From: Morinoia aosen
Taxonomy: Eukaryota > Arthropoda > Malacostraca > Amphipoda > Talitridae
Reading direction: 5' to 3'
DNA: 64,000 nt
NCBI GenBank assembly: GCA_030386875.1
Contig: CM059563.1
Span: 12,170,001 to 12,234,000, forward strand
Shown: positions 49,001-56,199 of the stretch, in pieces
Numbering within the stretch: the first letter of the stretch is position 1
How the letters are laid out: each line of letters opens with the position of its first letter
Program-made: the position numbers and the translations under genes
The notes under the pieces: generated by a model
What the model was told of the DNA's origin: nothing
Databases searched by the model: none
What the model saw: only the letters and a program-made list of their open reading frames with translations

Positions 49001-50458
49001 CGTGCTTAGTTAGATCACTATACAAAATTTACGGATGGATGTAATGTGCTCCATCTTAACTTCTTGTAGAAGGTTTACACACCTTCATATTCTTTGCATG
49101 AACCTACACAGATGTATGACTTAACCATTTTATTTGTTTTAACCAATTTCTAGCTCACAATTGTGAATGAATGTTAGTTTAAATAATGCTAAGAGTAGTT
49201 CCCTCATTTCCCAGTCAAACTTTTTCGCCGGAGCATGCATGTTTTTCGCCATCAAAGCGATTTAATTACTTGGGCGGAGAAAAACATGCATGCAGGTGGC
49301 GAAAAAGTTAGACTGGGCTGCTGTGGCATGATTAAGCAAGACGGGGCATTTTTGCGTAATGTTGCATCATTTTTTCCTAAAATATTATAGTTACTTGAAT
49401 TGACACTGGAAAAGAGTTGTATGGAATTTTAACAAGTAGCTCACAAATTAATTACTTTTGTTTTCCATGCACTCGATCACTGGTGCTGATGTTAATGAAA
49501 GCAAGGCTCTATCGGTTAATGAAAACTCTGCTCTCTACTTGAACACCTACTGTTGAGGATGGCCGAATAAGTCCAGTTGTGCATGGCCACCCATCGGTAG
49601 CGCAGGTCGTTGTCGCGATAGAGCAGATCTCCGCTACTCAGCACTCCCGCCTTCAGCAGGTCGGAGTACACCCCTCCTGGTACGGACCCCGCTATGCTCA
49701 CGTCTGCGGTGGCACCCCCACCATCTAGTTAAGGGCAAATTATTTGGGTAGCTTTTAATCAATCAATTAAAATGATCTTGCTTACTTGTTTATCAGTTTT
49801 TACCTAGCAGGAAAATTATTTTCGGGAATGAAGCAGTTTTCTAATAATATTCCCATAAGAAAAAACACCCTAGCTCTAAAAATGGGGTTTTCATGCCTAC
49901 AACCTAAGTCACGTTCCTTACTCACAGATACGATCCATATACAACAAAATCATCTATTTTTCGACCAGGAAGTTTAGCGAAACCTACTCGTGTCGTCGAT
50001 GATTTATGTTGTAAAATTTTTAAACTTGTAATTCTACAATATCTCATTACGAAATTTGTGCTTTCATTCTTCTTTTACGTTCCGATTAAAATTGGTAAGA
50101 AATTTGATTCGCTAAATTTTTAAAGTCAGTGCATCAGACTACAATTTGTTAAACATGAAACTTGAAACTTTCCATACTGATCCCTCCTATAACAGTCTTA
50201 AATTCACAAGAATTTTCTCTAAATAATAAACGAAAGAATAAATCCAGTTTAAAAAATGAAATAAAATAAAAATTTCGAAAAAATCGAAATTATATTGAAC
50301 GATATTCTTTTTTTTTGTGCTTTCCTGTTTGCCAAAGTAGTCCGTGACTTGACTCCCTTACTTGGCCCGTGGAGCGTCCAGTTCAGCTGATCGAGCGGGA
50401 CCACGCTCTCACTCAGGACGGACGTGACGCACAGCAGACACGAAAGTAAGATTTTCAT
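30731..50458 (-). CDS. MANBA: beta-mannosidase (GH2), complete 17-exon gene, 944 aa
   Basis: The enzyme hydrolyses terminal non-reducing beta-D-mannose, classically the last step of N-glycan core breakdown in the lysosome. Exons run from 50362-50458 (first) to 30731-31018 (last); all 17 are listed separately. Phases join without a break to 944 codons plus TGA, a little longer than the 879-residue human enzyme. Residues 1-16 are a signal peptide. About 17-260 form the GH2 sugar-binding domain ([21 protein letters not shown]), about 260-375 the Ig-like linker ending at LWWPAGYG, about 376-740 the TIM barrel, and the rest the C-terminal beta domains. The acid/base is the first Glu of [11 protein letters not shown] (about 498); the nucleophile is the Glu of [13 protein letters not shown] (about 594). 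[20 protein letters not shown] and [11 protein letters not shown] are also intact. N-glycosylation sequons such as NWT fit a secretory route. No inactivating lesion is seen. Introns carry several mobile elements. A digestive role is possible but not shown. Confidence 0.96.
31019..32097 (-). other. MANBA intron 16
   Basis: AT-rich intron; no repeat, nested gene or mobile element recognised. Confidence 0.7.
32098..32298 (-). CDS. MANBA: MANBA exon 16
   Basis: Residues 783-849: CFFTVRAKD, then [14 protein letters not shown] aligning with human NYHFLSSPKEA. Acceptor GTTCGCAG|GCT; donor GTGCTA|GTGAGT is preferred over an in-frame GTGCTA six bases earlier. Confidence 0.9.
32444..32551. mobile_element. 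108-bp palindromic MITE, copy 1 (MANBA intron 15)
   Basis: Near-perfect palindrome whose ends are CCCAGTCTAACTTTTTCGC and its inverse complement, with internal CGCCCAAG/CTTGGGCGG arms around an AT-rich centre. A second copy of identical length lies at 49210-49317. No coding capacity, so a non-autonomous fold-back DNA element is the natural reading. I see no unambiguous target-site duplication. Confidence 0.8.
32600..33660. repeat. ~1-kb imperfect inverted repeat in MANBA intron 15
   Basis: Left arm about 32600-33101, right arm about 33209-33660, loop about 107 bases. Matched pairs read in order from outside in: 32621 CATAAAAATTTTAT with 33630-33645; 32676 CACCTA with the TAGGTA at 33585; 32811 AGAGCTAGAGTGAT with ATCACCCTAGCT at 33479; 32838 GGCTT..GTC with 33445-33454; 32851 GAATTAAAATACTCTCTA with 33424-33441; 32881 TGTCAGGTGAGCAGGATG with 33394-33411 (17 of 18); 33016 GAGATCCCCTTAT with 33282-33294 (13 of 13); 33066-33101 with 33209-33245. 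All pairs share nearly the same centre (about 33130-33155), so this is one structure. Arms are perhaps 65-80% matched. The intron transcript could fold into a long hairpin. Confidence 0.8.
33949..34037. repeat. 44-bp tandem duplication next to exon 15
   Basis: Two copies of about 44 bases, each starting ACCRCTAGAAC and ending CAAATT plus a few bases, lie head to tail and stop two bases from the splice donor of MANBA exon 15 (minus strand). Confidence 0.7.
34040..34159 (-). CDS. MANBA: MANBA exon 15
   Basis: Residues 743-782: [18 protein letters not shown] and following, a C-terminal beta domain. Acceptor ATACTCCAG|CTG, donor GATGTT|GTGAGT, phase 0 both ends. Confidence 0.9.
34696..34784 (-). 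CDS. MANBA: MANBA exon 14
   Basis: Residues 713-742: [19 protein letters not shown], equivalent to human EYGGKWKMLHYFAQNFFAP. Acceptor CTTGCAG|AG, donor TCCTCG|GTGAGA, ends phase 0. Confidence 0.95.
35033..35180 (-). CDS. MANBA: MANBA exon 13
   Basis: Residues 664-712: TETYRRRR, then [20 protein letters not shown], the conserved end of the barrel. Acceptor CCCTAG|GTG, donor ATCG|GTCAGT, ends phase 1. Confidence 0.95.
35563..35740 (-). CDS. MANBA: MANBA exon 12
   Basis: Residues 604-663: [20 protein letters not shown], matching human HRQHHEGGN and IYLTQ. Acceptor TAATAAG|G, donor CCCAG|GTGAGC, ends phase 0. Confidence 0.94.
36217..36744 (+). repeat. ~33-bp minisatellite, about 16 copies (MANBA intron 11)
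   Basis: Units of 30-36 bases built on CCTAAGTAAGTCCAACAAAA followed by GCTTC and a TTC-rich spacer of variable length. Variants with AAGTTAGTCTAATAAAAGCTT alternate with the main type in the 36.33-36.47 kb part, indicating a higher-order duplication. It abuts the exon 11 donor. Confidence 0.9.
36761..36860 (-). CDS. MANBA: MANBA exon 11 (nucleophile Glu)
   Basis: Residues 571-603: HFYNY, then [13 protein letters not shown], which holds the catalytic nucleophile. Acceptor CCTACAG|TT, donor TTCCG|GTAAGA, phase 2. A 16-copy minisatellite starts 16 bases into the following intron. Confidence 0.95.
37344..37534 (-). CDS. MANBA: MANBA exon 10
   Basis: Residues 507-570: [30 protein letters not shown]. 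Acceptor CGCAAG|G; the donor GACG|GTGAGG is chosen because it joins to VHFYNY of the next exon as in homologues, rather than the later GTAAGT at 37326. Confidence 0.93.
38159..38349 (-). CDS. MANBA: MANBA exon 9 (acid/base Glu)
   Basis: Residues 444-506: [17 protein letters not shown], then [18 protein letters not shown], which carries the acid/base glutamate after Asn-Asn. Acceptor GTTGCAG|CAC, donor AACTG|GTGAGT, ends phase 2. Confidence 0.96.
40013..40206 (-). CDS. MANBA: MANBA exon 8
   Basis: Residues 379-443, start of the TIM barrel: [15 protein letters not shown], then [17 protein letters not shown]. Acceptor TTCACAG|GA, donor CAGG|GTAATT, ends phase 0. Confidence 0.95.
40804..40978 (-). 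CDS. MANBA: MANBA exon 7
   Basis: Residues 321-378, with the GH2 signature [10 protein letters not shown] and [10 protein letters not shown] leading into the catalytic barrel. Acceptor GTGTCAG|GGG, donor CTCG|GTGAGT, ends phase 1. Confidence 0.94.
42500..42625 (+). repeat. degenerate CTACACT-type repeat patch 1
   Basis: Loose repeats of GCTACACTCTTCTACACTCG type with variants. No fixed period. Confidence 0.55.
44140..44500 (+). repeat. degenerate CTACACT/CATCACAT repeat patch 2
   Basis: Starts with repeats such as AACACTCTACAC, then shifts to a CATGC/CACATCC-type pattern. Resembles the patch at 42.5 kb and continues almost to exon 6. Confidence 0.55.
44543..44704 (-). CDS. MANBA: MANBA exon 6 (3' boundary uncertain)
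   Basis: Residues 267-320, the Ig-like linker domain ([17 protein letters not shown]). Acceptor TCGAAG|GTT. The donor used here, GGAAGC|GTGTGG, is weak but keeps phase 0 with exon 7 and gives a good alignment. A better-looking GT at 44523 (CTCA|GTAATT) would need a different exon 7 start. Confidence 0.82.
45494..45623 (-). CDS. MANBA: MANBA exon 5
   Basis: Residues 223-266, starting with the split Trp codon and RGVRLVRW. Divergent from vertebrates in its second half but in frame. Acceptor GTGCAG|G, donor GTGAAG|GTCGGA, ends phase 0. Confidence 0.88.
46223..46464 (-). CDS. MANBA: MANBA exon 4
   Basis: Residues 143-222, the largest internal coding block of the first domain: [43 protein letters not shown]. 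Acceptor ACTTGAG|T, donor GTCTG|GTAAGT, ends phase 2. Confidence 0.93.
47039..47193 (-). CDS. MANBA: MANBA exon 3
   Basis: Residues about 91-142, including [14 protein letters not shown] and [14 protein letters not shown], matching the human LEGVDT and TDNMFNRYSFDI segments. Acceptor TTGCAG|TG, donor ATGATT|GTGAGT, ends phase 0. Confidence 0.94.
47861..48169 (-). pseudogene. gag-like retroelement fragment in MANBA intron 2
   Basis: A 102-codon minus-strand frame containing [20 protein letters not shown] and a following LSDAVEILE. This resembles the retrotransposon gag pattern of a conserved 'LRD.....' helix followed by a 'L..A.EI' segment. It is followed by a basic KRRRR-type stretch but no zinc knuckle is seen. 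No pol sequence adjoins it. It is an isolated relic or a chance resemblance. Confidence 0.35.
49210..49317. mobile_element. 108-bp palindromic MITE, copy 2 (MANBA intron 2)
   Basis: Same length and layout as the copy at 32444-32551: CCCAGTCAAACTTTTTCGCC at the left end, its inverse complement at the right, GCATGCATG in the arm and an AT-rich centre with CTTGGGCGG. Differs from copy 1 at scattered positions, including one that breaks the outer pairing (TCAAAC against GTTAGA). Confidence 0.8.
49551..49724 (-). CDS. MANBA: MANBA exon 2
   Basis: Residues 33-90: a Gly-rich start, [28 protein letters not shown], aligning with the human N-terminal domain. Acceptor AACTAG|AT, donor AACA|GTAGGT, phase 1 at both ends. 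Confidence 0.93.
50362..50458 (-). CDS. MANBA: MANBA exon 1 (signal peptide)
   Basis: Codes residues 1-32. ATG opens [18 protein letters not shown], a typical signal peptide, then [11 protein letters not shown], the first strand of the mature enzyme. Donor CCAA|GTAAGG, phase 1. No TATA box or initiator is evident in the 150 bases upstream. Confidence 0.92.
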
Positions 50459-53195
50459 CGCTCCAATTGCCGCAGTAGTCTGTAATTATGCGCCTTTTAC
50501 TGCTCGTTTTGTGCACCTTCGATAACTATTAGAAGATCTGACTAAGCGAAGGATCGAAATTATTGCATCAAACACAATAAACGTGAAGAACTTGAATGTT
50601 TGGAGAATCGCTTTCTAGGCTTATAAGTCGTCGGTAATCGAAACCACTTTGCAGCGGCATGAGTAATCATTTTTCCCAATATCTTTAACGCGACTTTTTG
50701 TGTGATGAAGTTAGACAGCCCGGCAATGTCTTCATTATTGATATCACCCTGTATCATTTTACTTCACCTAGGTCTTGGTAAACGGCTCGGTTGCGAGCGC
50801 AGGGCTGTGGTCTGCAACTTGGTCGATTTGGTCGTCGTGCCATGGGCGGCATTTGCATTCGAGTCCTGATTGCTTAAGTGAAAACCTATGTAACGTGGGT
50901 TGTTATTTTGCATTGAATGCGCAATTTATCTCGTTTTTGCAGAGGCAGCCATTTTAATACGAATTAGCGAGGCACATGGTTCCAATTTACGCTACACATA
51001 TGTGAGTATTATTTCAGAAATTTGTATAAATGTACCGAAGCATTAGTTTAATTAATGGAGCAGGTAATCCTTTGCTGCAATTAATGACAAAGTTTTGTGA
51101 AGAGTAAAATTAAAATCAAACTTGGTTTTACAAAAATTGCTATTTTAAAAATCAATTTACCTGTAGTTCATCTGTACAACAACCTGCCTTGGTTGCATTG
51201 AAAATAAATGTTAAGGATTCAAAGGCAAGTTTTCTCTTTTCTTGCGTTTTACTATGCATATTACACTCATGGCCAAAATTCAATTTAAAATTGCAAATTT
51301 TAGTTTTTCGTTTATCCTCATTATGCCTAAACTGCAAGGGAAAAAAAACTAAATTTGCCTTAATATCGAGGTAAATTTTGAAAATTGATCTCAGATTAGC
51401 TGTTGCACATAAATTTGTCTCAATCATTTTACCGATCGTAAAATTTCGAATTGATGACTAGCCTGAGTGTATTCCAAATCTCCGTTGGAAGCATTGGCCT
51501 CGCATTCGAACAATGTAAAAATCTTGAAGTTTTACTCTCAAAAAAAGACACTCCTGGAAGATAAATATCCGAAAAAATTGTGCTCGACCAGAGACCGTCT
51601 AATTGTTAAACTACCTGAAATTTCAAGGCTAGGCAGAAAAAATTAAAATTCACATCAACGCTTCAAACTCTATCGAAGTAATTTCTTCATCATATGTGTG
51701 TGTATGAAAATAAAATGAGATAGTTTATTGTTGACATATCAAATTAATTGCTTTATAATCACTATGCATCTCTTTACCTACAACAATCCCATCAAGTTCC
51801 GGGTACAGTATTGTCTCTCATCATATGCATTTTGATAAAGTATAACTAAATAGTCCACTTCGCACCTCATAGTATGAACACAAGCTCGCTTGTTATGATA
51901 ATTGATCCCCGCTTCGAAGTAGTTTTCTTGCAGCACAGGTAATGAAAGCAAGGTTCATGCATGTTAATGCTCCTCCAGTGACTGCACCTGTATCATCACC
52001 GATTCTAAGTTTACATAATTGCACTCTTCTTCTATTTACGGTATATGATACATGCCTACGTCTTCACTAGTGCTTGCATTTGCACTAGCACCACTACATT
52101 GAAGCACCTGCACACGTGTACCTGCACCAGTAAACCATCACAATTCCTACACCAGCACCGATGGCAGCATATACCTGTACCTGCATGCACAGCAGTACAA
52201 CGAGCAGGTAACTCGCACAATGCCTTCTGCTCTTTAGACCTGATAGTCCTATCGCCCTCTCTCACATCGAGATCTTCCTTGATAACTTCAACAGAAGTAG
52301 CACTGAAGCACTCAGGGAGATAGAAAGCGAGATCAAACTAGTGAACCATACGCTTGCCTCTCTCACAAAAGTAAGTACGAATGGTAGGAGCAAGCAGAGA
52401 AGTGCAAAATTTTGCTGGTCCGAGAGTCTCTGTTTATAGTGTGGATGATTGATCGCTCATTTGTGAATTCAAAATGGCCAACGTAGAGAAGGATCACATC
52501 CAAAAACTTTACACTGGAGACGCAACGCCATGCATCGTTTTGAGCTTACACGCAGAACATGGCTTGAATCGCAAGAATTTTCTGATTTATAAGTCAAGTT
52601 TTTCCAGTGGCTTTTTCGTATCACAGCAATGAAGATGGATAAAACTCAAATATTTGCACGTGAGTCTAATCTGAATACAGCGAAAATCTAGAAAATTAAA
52701 CTTCCAGGTATATACCCTAGCTCCAATTAATTAATGTGTGTGTTCGCTGATAGCAGTAAGTTGAGTTTTAGAGTACTTGTTTGATCAAGCTTTAAAGAAA
52801 TAGGAAACTTTTACGTCTCAACATCTTAACTAAAATATATTGTAATCTGGACAGTGCCAGAATCAGAAATGAAAGTTTTAGCTTATTCAAAAATACAAAT
52901 CAAATTACAAAAAAAGAGGTATTATATATAAATGCCCAATATATCATCATGGCTATTTTTTTAATTATTGTTCGTACTAATTGATTTTACTTACCGTATA
53001 ATTCATTGCGAAAAGGAATTCTATAACTGTTTTACAGCATCCAGCCATGAATTAGTGCCGCATCCACTCAGTATACTTGAGGTATGTCTTCCCTCTGCCC
53101 CCACCGAATTGTTTCCTCCCCACAGGTCTCTAATTAAGTTGCATTTGCTGTCAATCCCTACAAGGGAGTCGCAAATTGCAGCCAGTGCGAGATTA
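50459..53195. other. upstream region of MANBA
   Basis: Contains the MANBA promoter, which I cannot localise: no TATA box within 150 bases of the ATG. Rest is AT-rich. A stretch at 52.05-52.23 kb is rich in GCACCTGCAC-type motifs without a clear unit. No gene recognised. Confidence 0.5.
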
Positions 53196-53518
53196 GGCGT
53201 TCCAGGTTCACGCATTCCAGGCCCACGCGTTCCAGGCGCACACGTTCTAGACTCACGCGATCCAGACTCATGAGTTCCAGGCCCACGCGTTCCAGGTGCA
53301 CGCGTTCTAGACTCACGCGATCCAGACTCATGAGTTCCAGGCCCACACGTTCCAGGTGCACGCGTTCTAGACTCACGCGATCCAGACTCATGAGTTCCAG
53401 GCCCACGCGTTCCAGGTCCACGCATTCCAGGTGCACGCGTTCTAGACTCACGCGATCAAGACTCATGGGTTCCAGGCTCACGCGTACCAGGTTCATGCCT
53501 ACCAGGCTCACGCGCACT
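53196..53518 (+). repeat. 15-bp minisatellite with 60-bp higher-order units
   Basis: 15-base units (TCCAGGCCCACGCGT, TCCAGGTGCACGCGT, TCTAGACTCACGCGA, TCCAGACTCATGAGT) repeat in this fixed order, giving a 60-base super-unit of about four copies plus flanking variants. Because 15 is a multiple of 3, several frames on both strands stay open; these are not genes. Confidence 0.9.
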
Positions 53519-53970
53519 GCAATGCACGTACAGACTGAGATTGACTAATTTTGATTCAACAGAGTCTTCAGAGGATCGATATTCTCGCGAGGTGAATTAT
53601 ATGTTAACCTTATGGGCTTAACTATTTTTCAGACTCGTGAAATTTTACAAATCTCTTTCATTGATAATATTTTCTAGCTGCTGCATCATTTTCAATTCGT
53701 GGGTGATCTTCATATTACGTGGGCGTTCTAAATTCCCTGGAAAGTTTTTTGGTCGAGCAGTTTCTCTCGTACATTTTTTGGATAACATCTTCGTTCTTCA
53801 ACGCTCGGTTTTATGCGCGTACATACATAGGCGTAAAAATATGCCAAGGTTAAATAAACATGTTGCTACTGAACAAGAAATATCTTCAATATTTCCAAAA
53901 AATCTTAAAATTATGACTTATCGATAACATGTATTATATATATATTGTTTACTCAGACTATTTATAAAGT

Positions 53971-54140
53971 CTGCTGCAGGCTGGTGCTCCTATAACCTGC
54001 TGCAGGGCGGCACTCTCACAACCTGCTGCAGGCTGATGCTCCTATAACCTGCTGCAGGCTGGTGCTCCTATAACCTACTGCAGGATGGTACTCTCACAAC
54101 CTGCTGCAGGCTGGTGCTCCCACAACCTGCAGCAGGCTGC
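53971..54140 (+). repeat. 26-bp minisatellite, about 6 copies
   Basis: Units CTGCTGCAGGCTGGTGCTCC plus TATAAC, with a CTCTCACAAC-ending variant alternating. Confidence 0.88.
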
Positions 54141-54404
54141 ACACACTGAGCACCGAGCGCTCCGTGTGTTTACAAGGCCCGTAAACCAGGGTCGCCGCGA
54201 TGACGGGCTGCGCAGAAATAGTTGCTGGTGCACCGCACCTGCGGAGGCGCTGTGAGCCGTGCGGGCCGCGGCAGCTCGGACCAGGTTTGTCCGGTATAAT
54301 CATCACTCGGATCAGTGATCGTCTGAATCAGTGAATTGGTTCAAGGATCTCAAGGATCAGTGATCGTCTGGACCTGCCACTCAGGACGAGTAATCATCCA
54401 CAAC

Positions 54405-55018
54405 CATAGTCGTTTGGACAAGTGGTCTTCCGGAGCCATGATCGTCTGCACAAGTGGTCACCCGGCGCCGTGATCGTCTGCACAAGTGGTCACCCGGCGC
54501 CGTGATCGTCTGGACAAGTGGTCACCCGCATCCGTGATCGTCTGGACATGTGGTCACCCGGAGCCGTGATCGTCTGGACAAGTGGTCACTCGGAGCTGAG
54601 ATCGTCTGGACATGTGGTCACCCGGAGCCGTGGTCGTCGGGACAAGTGGTCACCCGGAGCCGTGATCGTCTGGACAAGTGGTCACCCGGGGCCGTGATCG
54701 TCAGGACAAGTGGTCACCCGGAGCCGTGATCGTCTGGACAAGTGGTCACCCTGAGCCGTGATCGTCTGGACATGTGGTGACCCGGAGCCGTGATCGTCTG
54801 GACAAGTGGTCACCCGGAGCCGTGATCGTCTGGACATGTGGTCACCCGGAGCCGTGATCGTCTGGATAAGTGGTCACCCGGAGCCGTGGTCGTCTGGACA
54901 TGTGGTGACCCGGAGCCGTGATCGTCTGGACAAGTGGTCACCCGGAGCCGTGATCGTCTGGACATGTGGTCACCCGGAGCCGTGATCGTCTGGATAAGTG
55001 GTCACCTGGAGCCGTGAA
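54405..55018 (+). repeat. 32-bp minisatellite, about 19 copies
   Basis: Units GATCGTCTGGACAAGTGGTC plus ACCCGGAGCCGT with few differences, contiguous without spacers. Variants carry ACATGTGG in place of ACAAGTGG, alternating in the second half. Confidence 0.93.
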
Positions 55019-55252
55019 TGTCAGGGCCAATGATCATAAGGCCGAGCGCAGAAGTAACTTCTCAGAACATATCAGGTCCTGTGCGGATGGACTACACCTG
55101 AGCGCGGCGGCTAACTGCAGCCAGTACCCCAAACTCCAGCGGAGGCTGGTGCTGGAAATAACGCTGGCTGTGCTGCTGATTGTAACACTGACTGTGATAC
55201 TAACTGCAATGCTGAGAAAAGTGATTACTGTAGCGCACAAGTACAGTTAAAT

Positions 55253-55408
55253 GATGCAACGCACAGTCACATGCTGCAGTGTACAGTCACACACTGCAGT
55301 GTACAGTCACACGCTGCAGTGTACAGTCACACGCTGCAGTGTACAGTCACACGCTGCAGTGTACAGTCACACGCTGCAGTGTACAGTCACACGCTGCAGT
55401 GTATAGTC
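55253..55408 (+). repeat. 20-bp minisatellite, about 7-8 copies
   Basis: Units GCTGCAGTGTACAGTCACAC, nearly identical in the centre of the array and degraded at both ends. Confidence 0.92.
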
Positions 55409-55483
55409 ACCGCCACGAGCTAGGCACACCACCTGACCTCTGAGGGTCAGCCGTTGCCCAGCGCCTCAGTTGCGTGCGAGCCC

Positions 55484-55814
55484 GGTGAGCGTGAGCAGCT
55501 TGGTAAGCGTGAGCGGCTAGATGTGCGTGAGCGGCTAGATGTGCGTGAGCAGCTCGATGAGCGTGAGCAGTTCGGCGAGCGTGAGCAGCTCGATGAGCGT
55601 GAGCAGTTCGGCGAGCGTGAGCAGTTCGGCGAGCGTGAGCAGCTCGGCGAGCGTGAGCAGCTCGGCGAGCGTGAGCAGTTCGGTAAGCGTAAGCAGCTTG
55701 GTGAGCGTGAGATATCCGGTCAACGATAGCAGCGGGTTGGTGGTGAGCGTGAGCAGCGCGCTGATAGTGAGCCATGCAGTGAGCGTGAGCAGCCCGGTGA
55801 GAATCAGCTCTGAA
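55484..55814 (+). repeat. 18-bp minisatellite, about 18 copies
   Basis: Units GCGTGAGCAGCTCGGCGA and variants. The period is a multiple of 3, so a 210-codon minus frame and two plus frames remain open across it; their proteins are simple repeats (for example HARRAAHARR) and I do not call them genes. Confidence 0.92.
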
Positions 55815-56199
55815 GCGAGCGTTAGCCGACCAATGAGCGCAAGTGAAAGCGAAATTGAGCATCACACCTAGCTTACAGCCCCTCAGAAACTTACTGTCAC
55901 ACATGAGCGCATCAGCATAAATACGAAGCTTTGTTTGTCCATCTGCGGGGCATTGCGTTATGAGGCAGGTAAGAATTAAATGGTGGGAGCGTGAGGTAGG
56001 AATTTTGTGATTATCTATCGCTGTCGTGAGTTTATACAAAATATCAATTTAATCTTTTCATGTTCACCAGCGATGCATCGGTAGAATTATTCCTTTGAGC
56101 TTTTAAACTATGTAAACAGATTAAGATGTAACTTCGCGTGTGCCTAAATATCAAATCAGTGACTTTTGTTTACAATCCTATTTAATATTATAGTACTTA

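Noticed and set aside
53021-53548. Several 90-135-codon frames of Arg/Ser/Pro or Leu/Glu/Arg repeats
   Set aside because: All are translations of the 15-bp minisatellite; no start context, signal or splice support.
54405-55018. Direct repeats of about 32 bases, superficially CRISPR-like
   Set aside because: Units are contiguous without spacers and the DNA is eukaryotic; it is a minisatellite.
54966-55250. + strand ORF with a hydrophobic C-terminal stretch
   Set aside because: Its first part is the 32-bp minisatellite and its hydrophobic end derives from short CTG/CTAACTG-type repeats.
55407-56039. 210-codon minus-strand frame of His-Ala-Arg repeats
   Set aside because: It is the 18-bp minisatellite read in frame; other frames on both strands are equally open because the period is a multiple of three.
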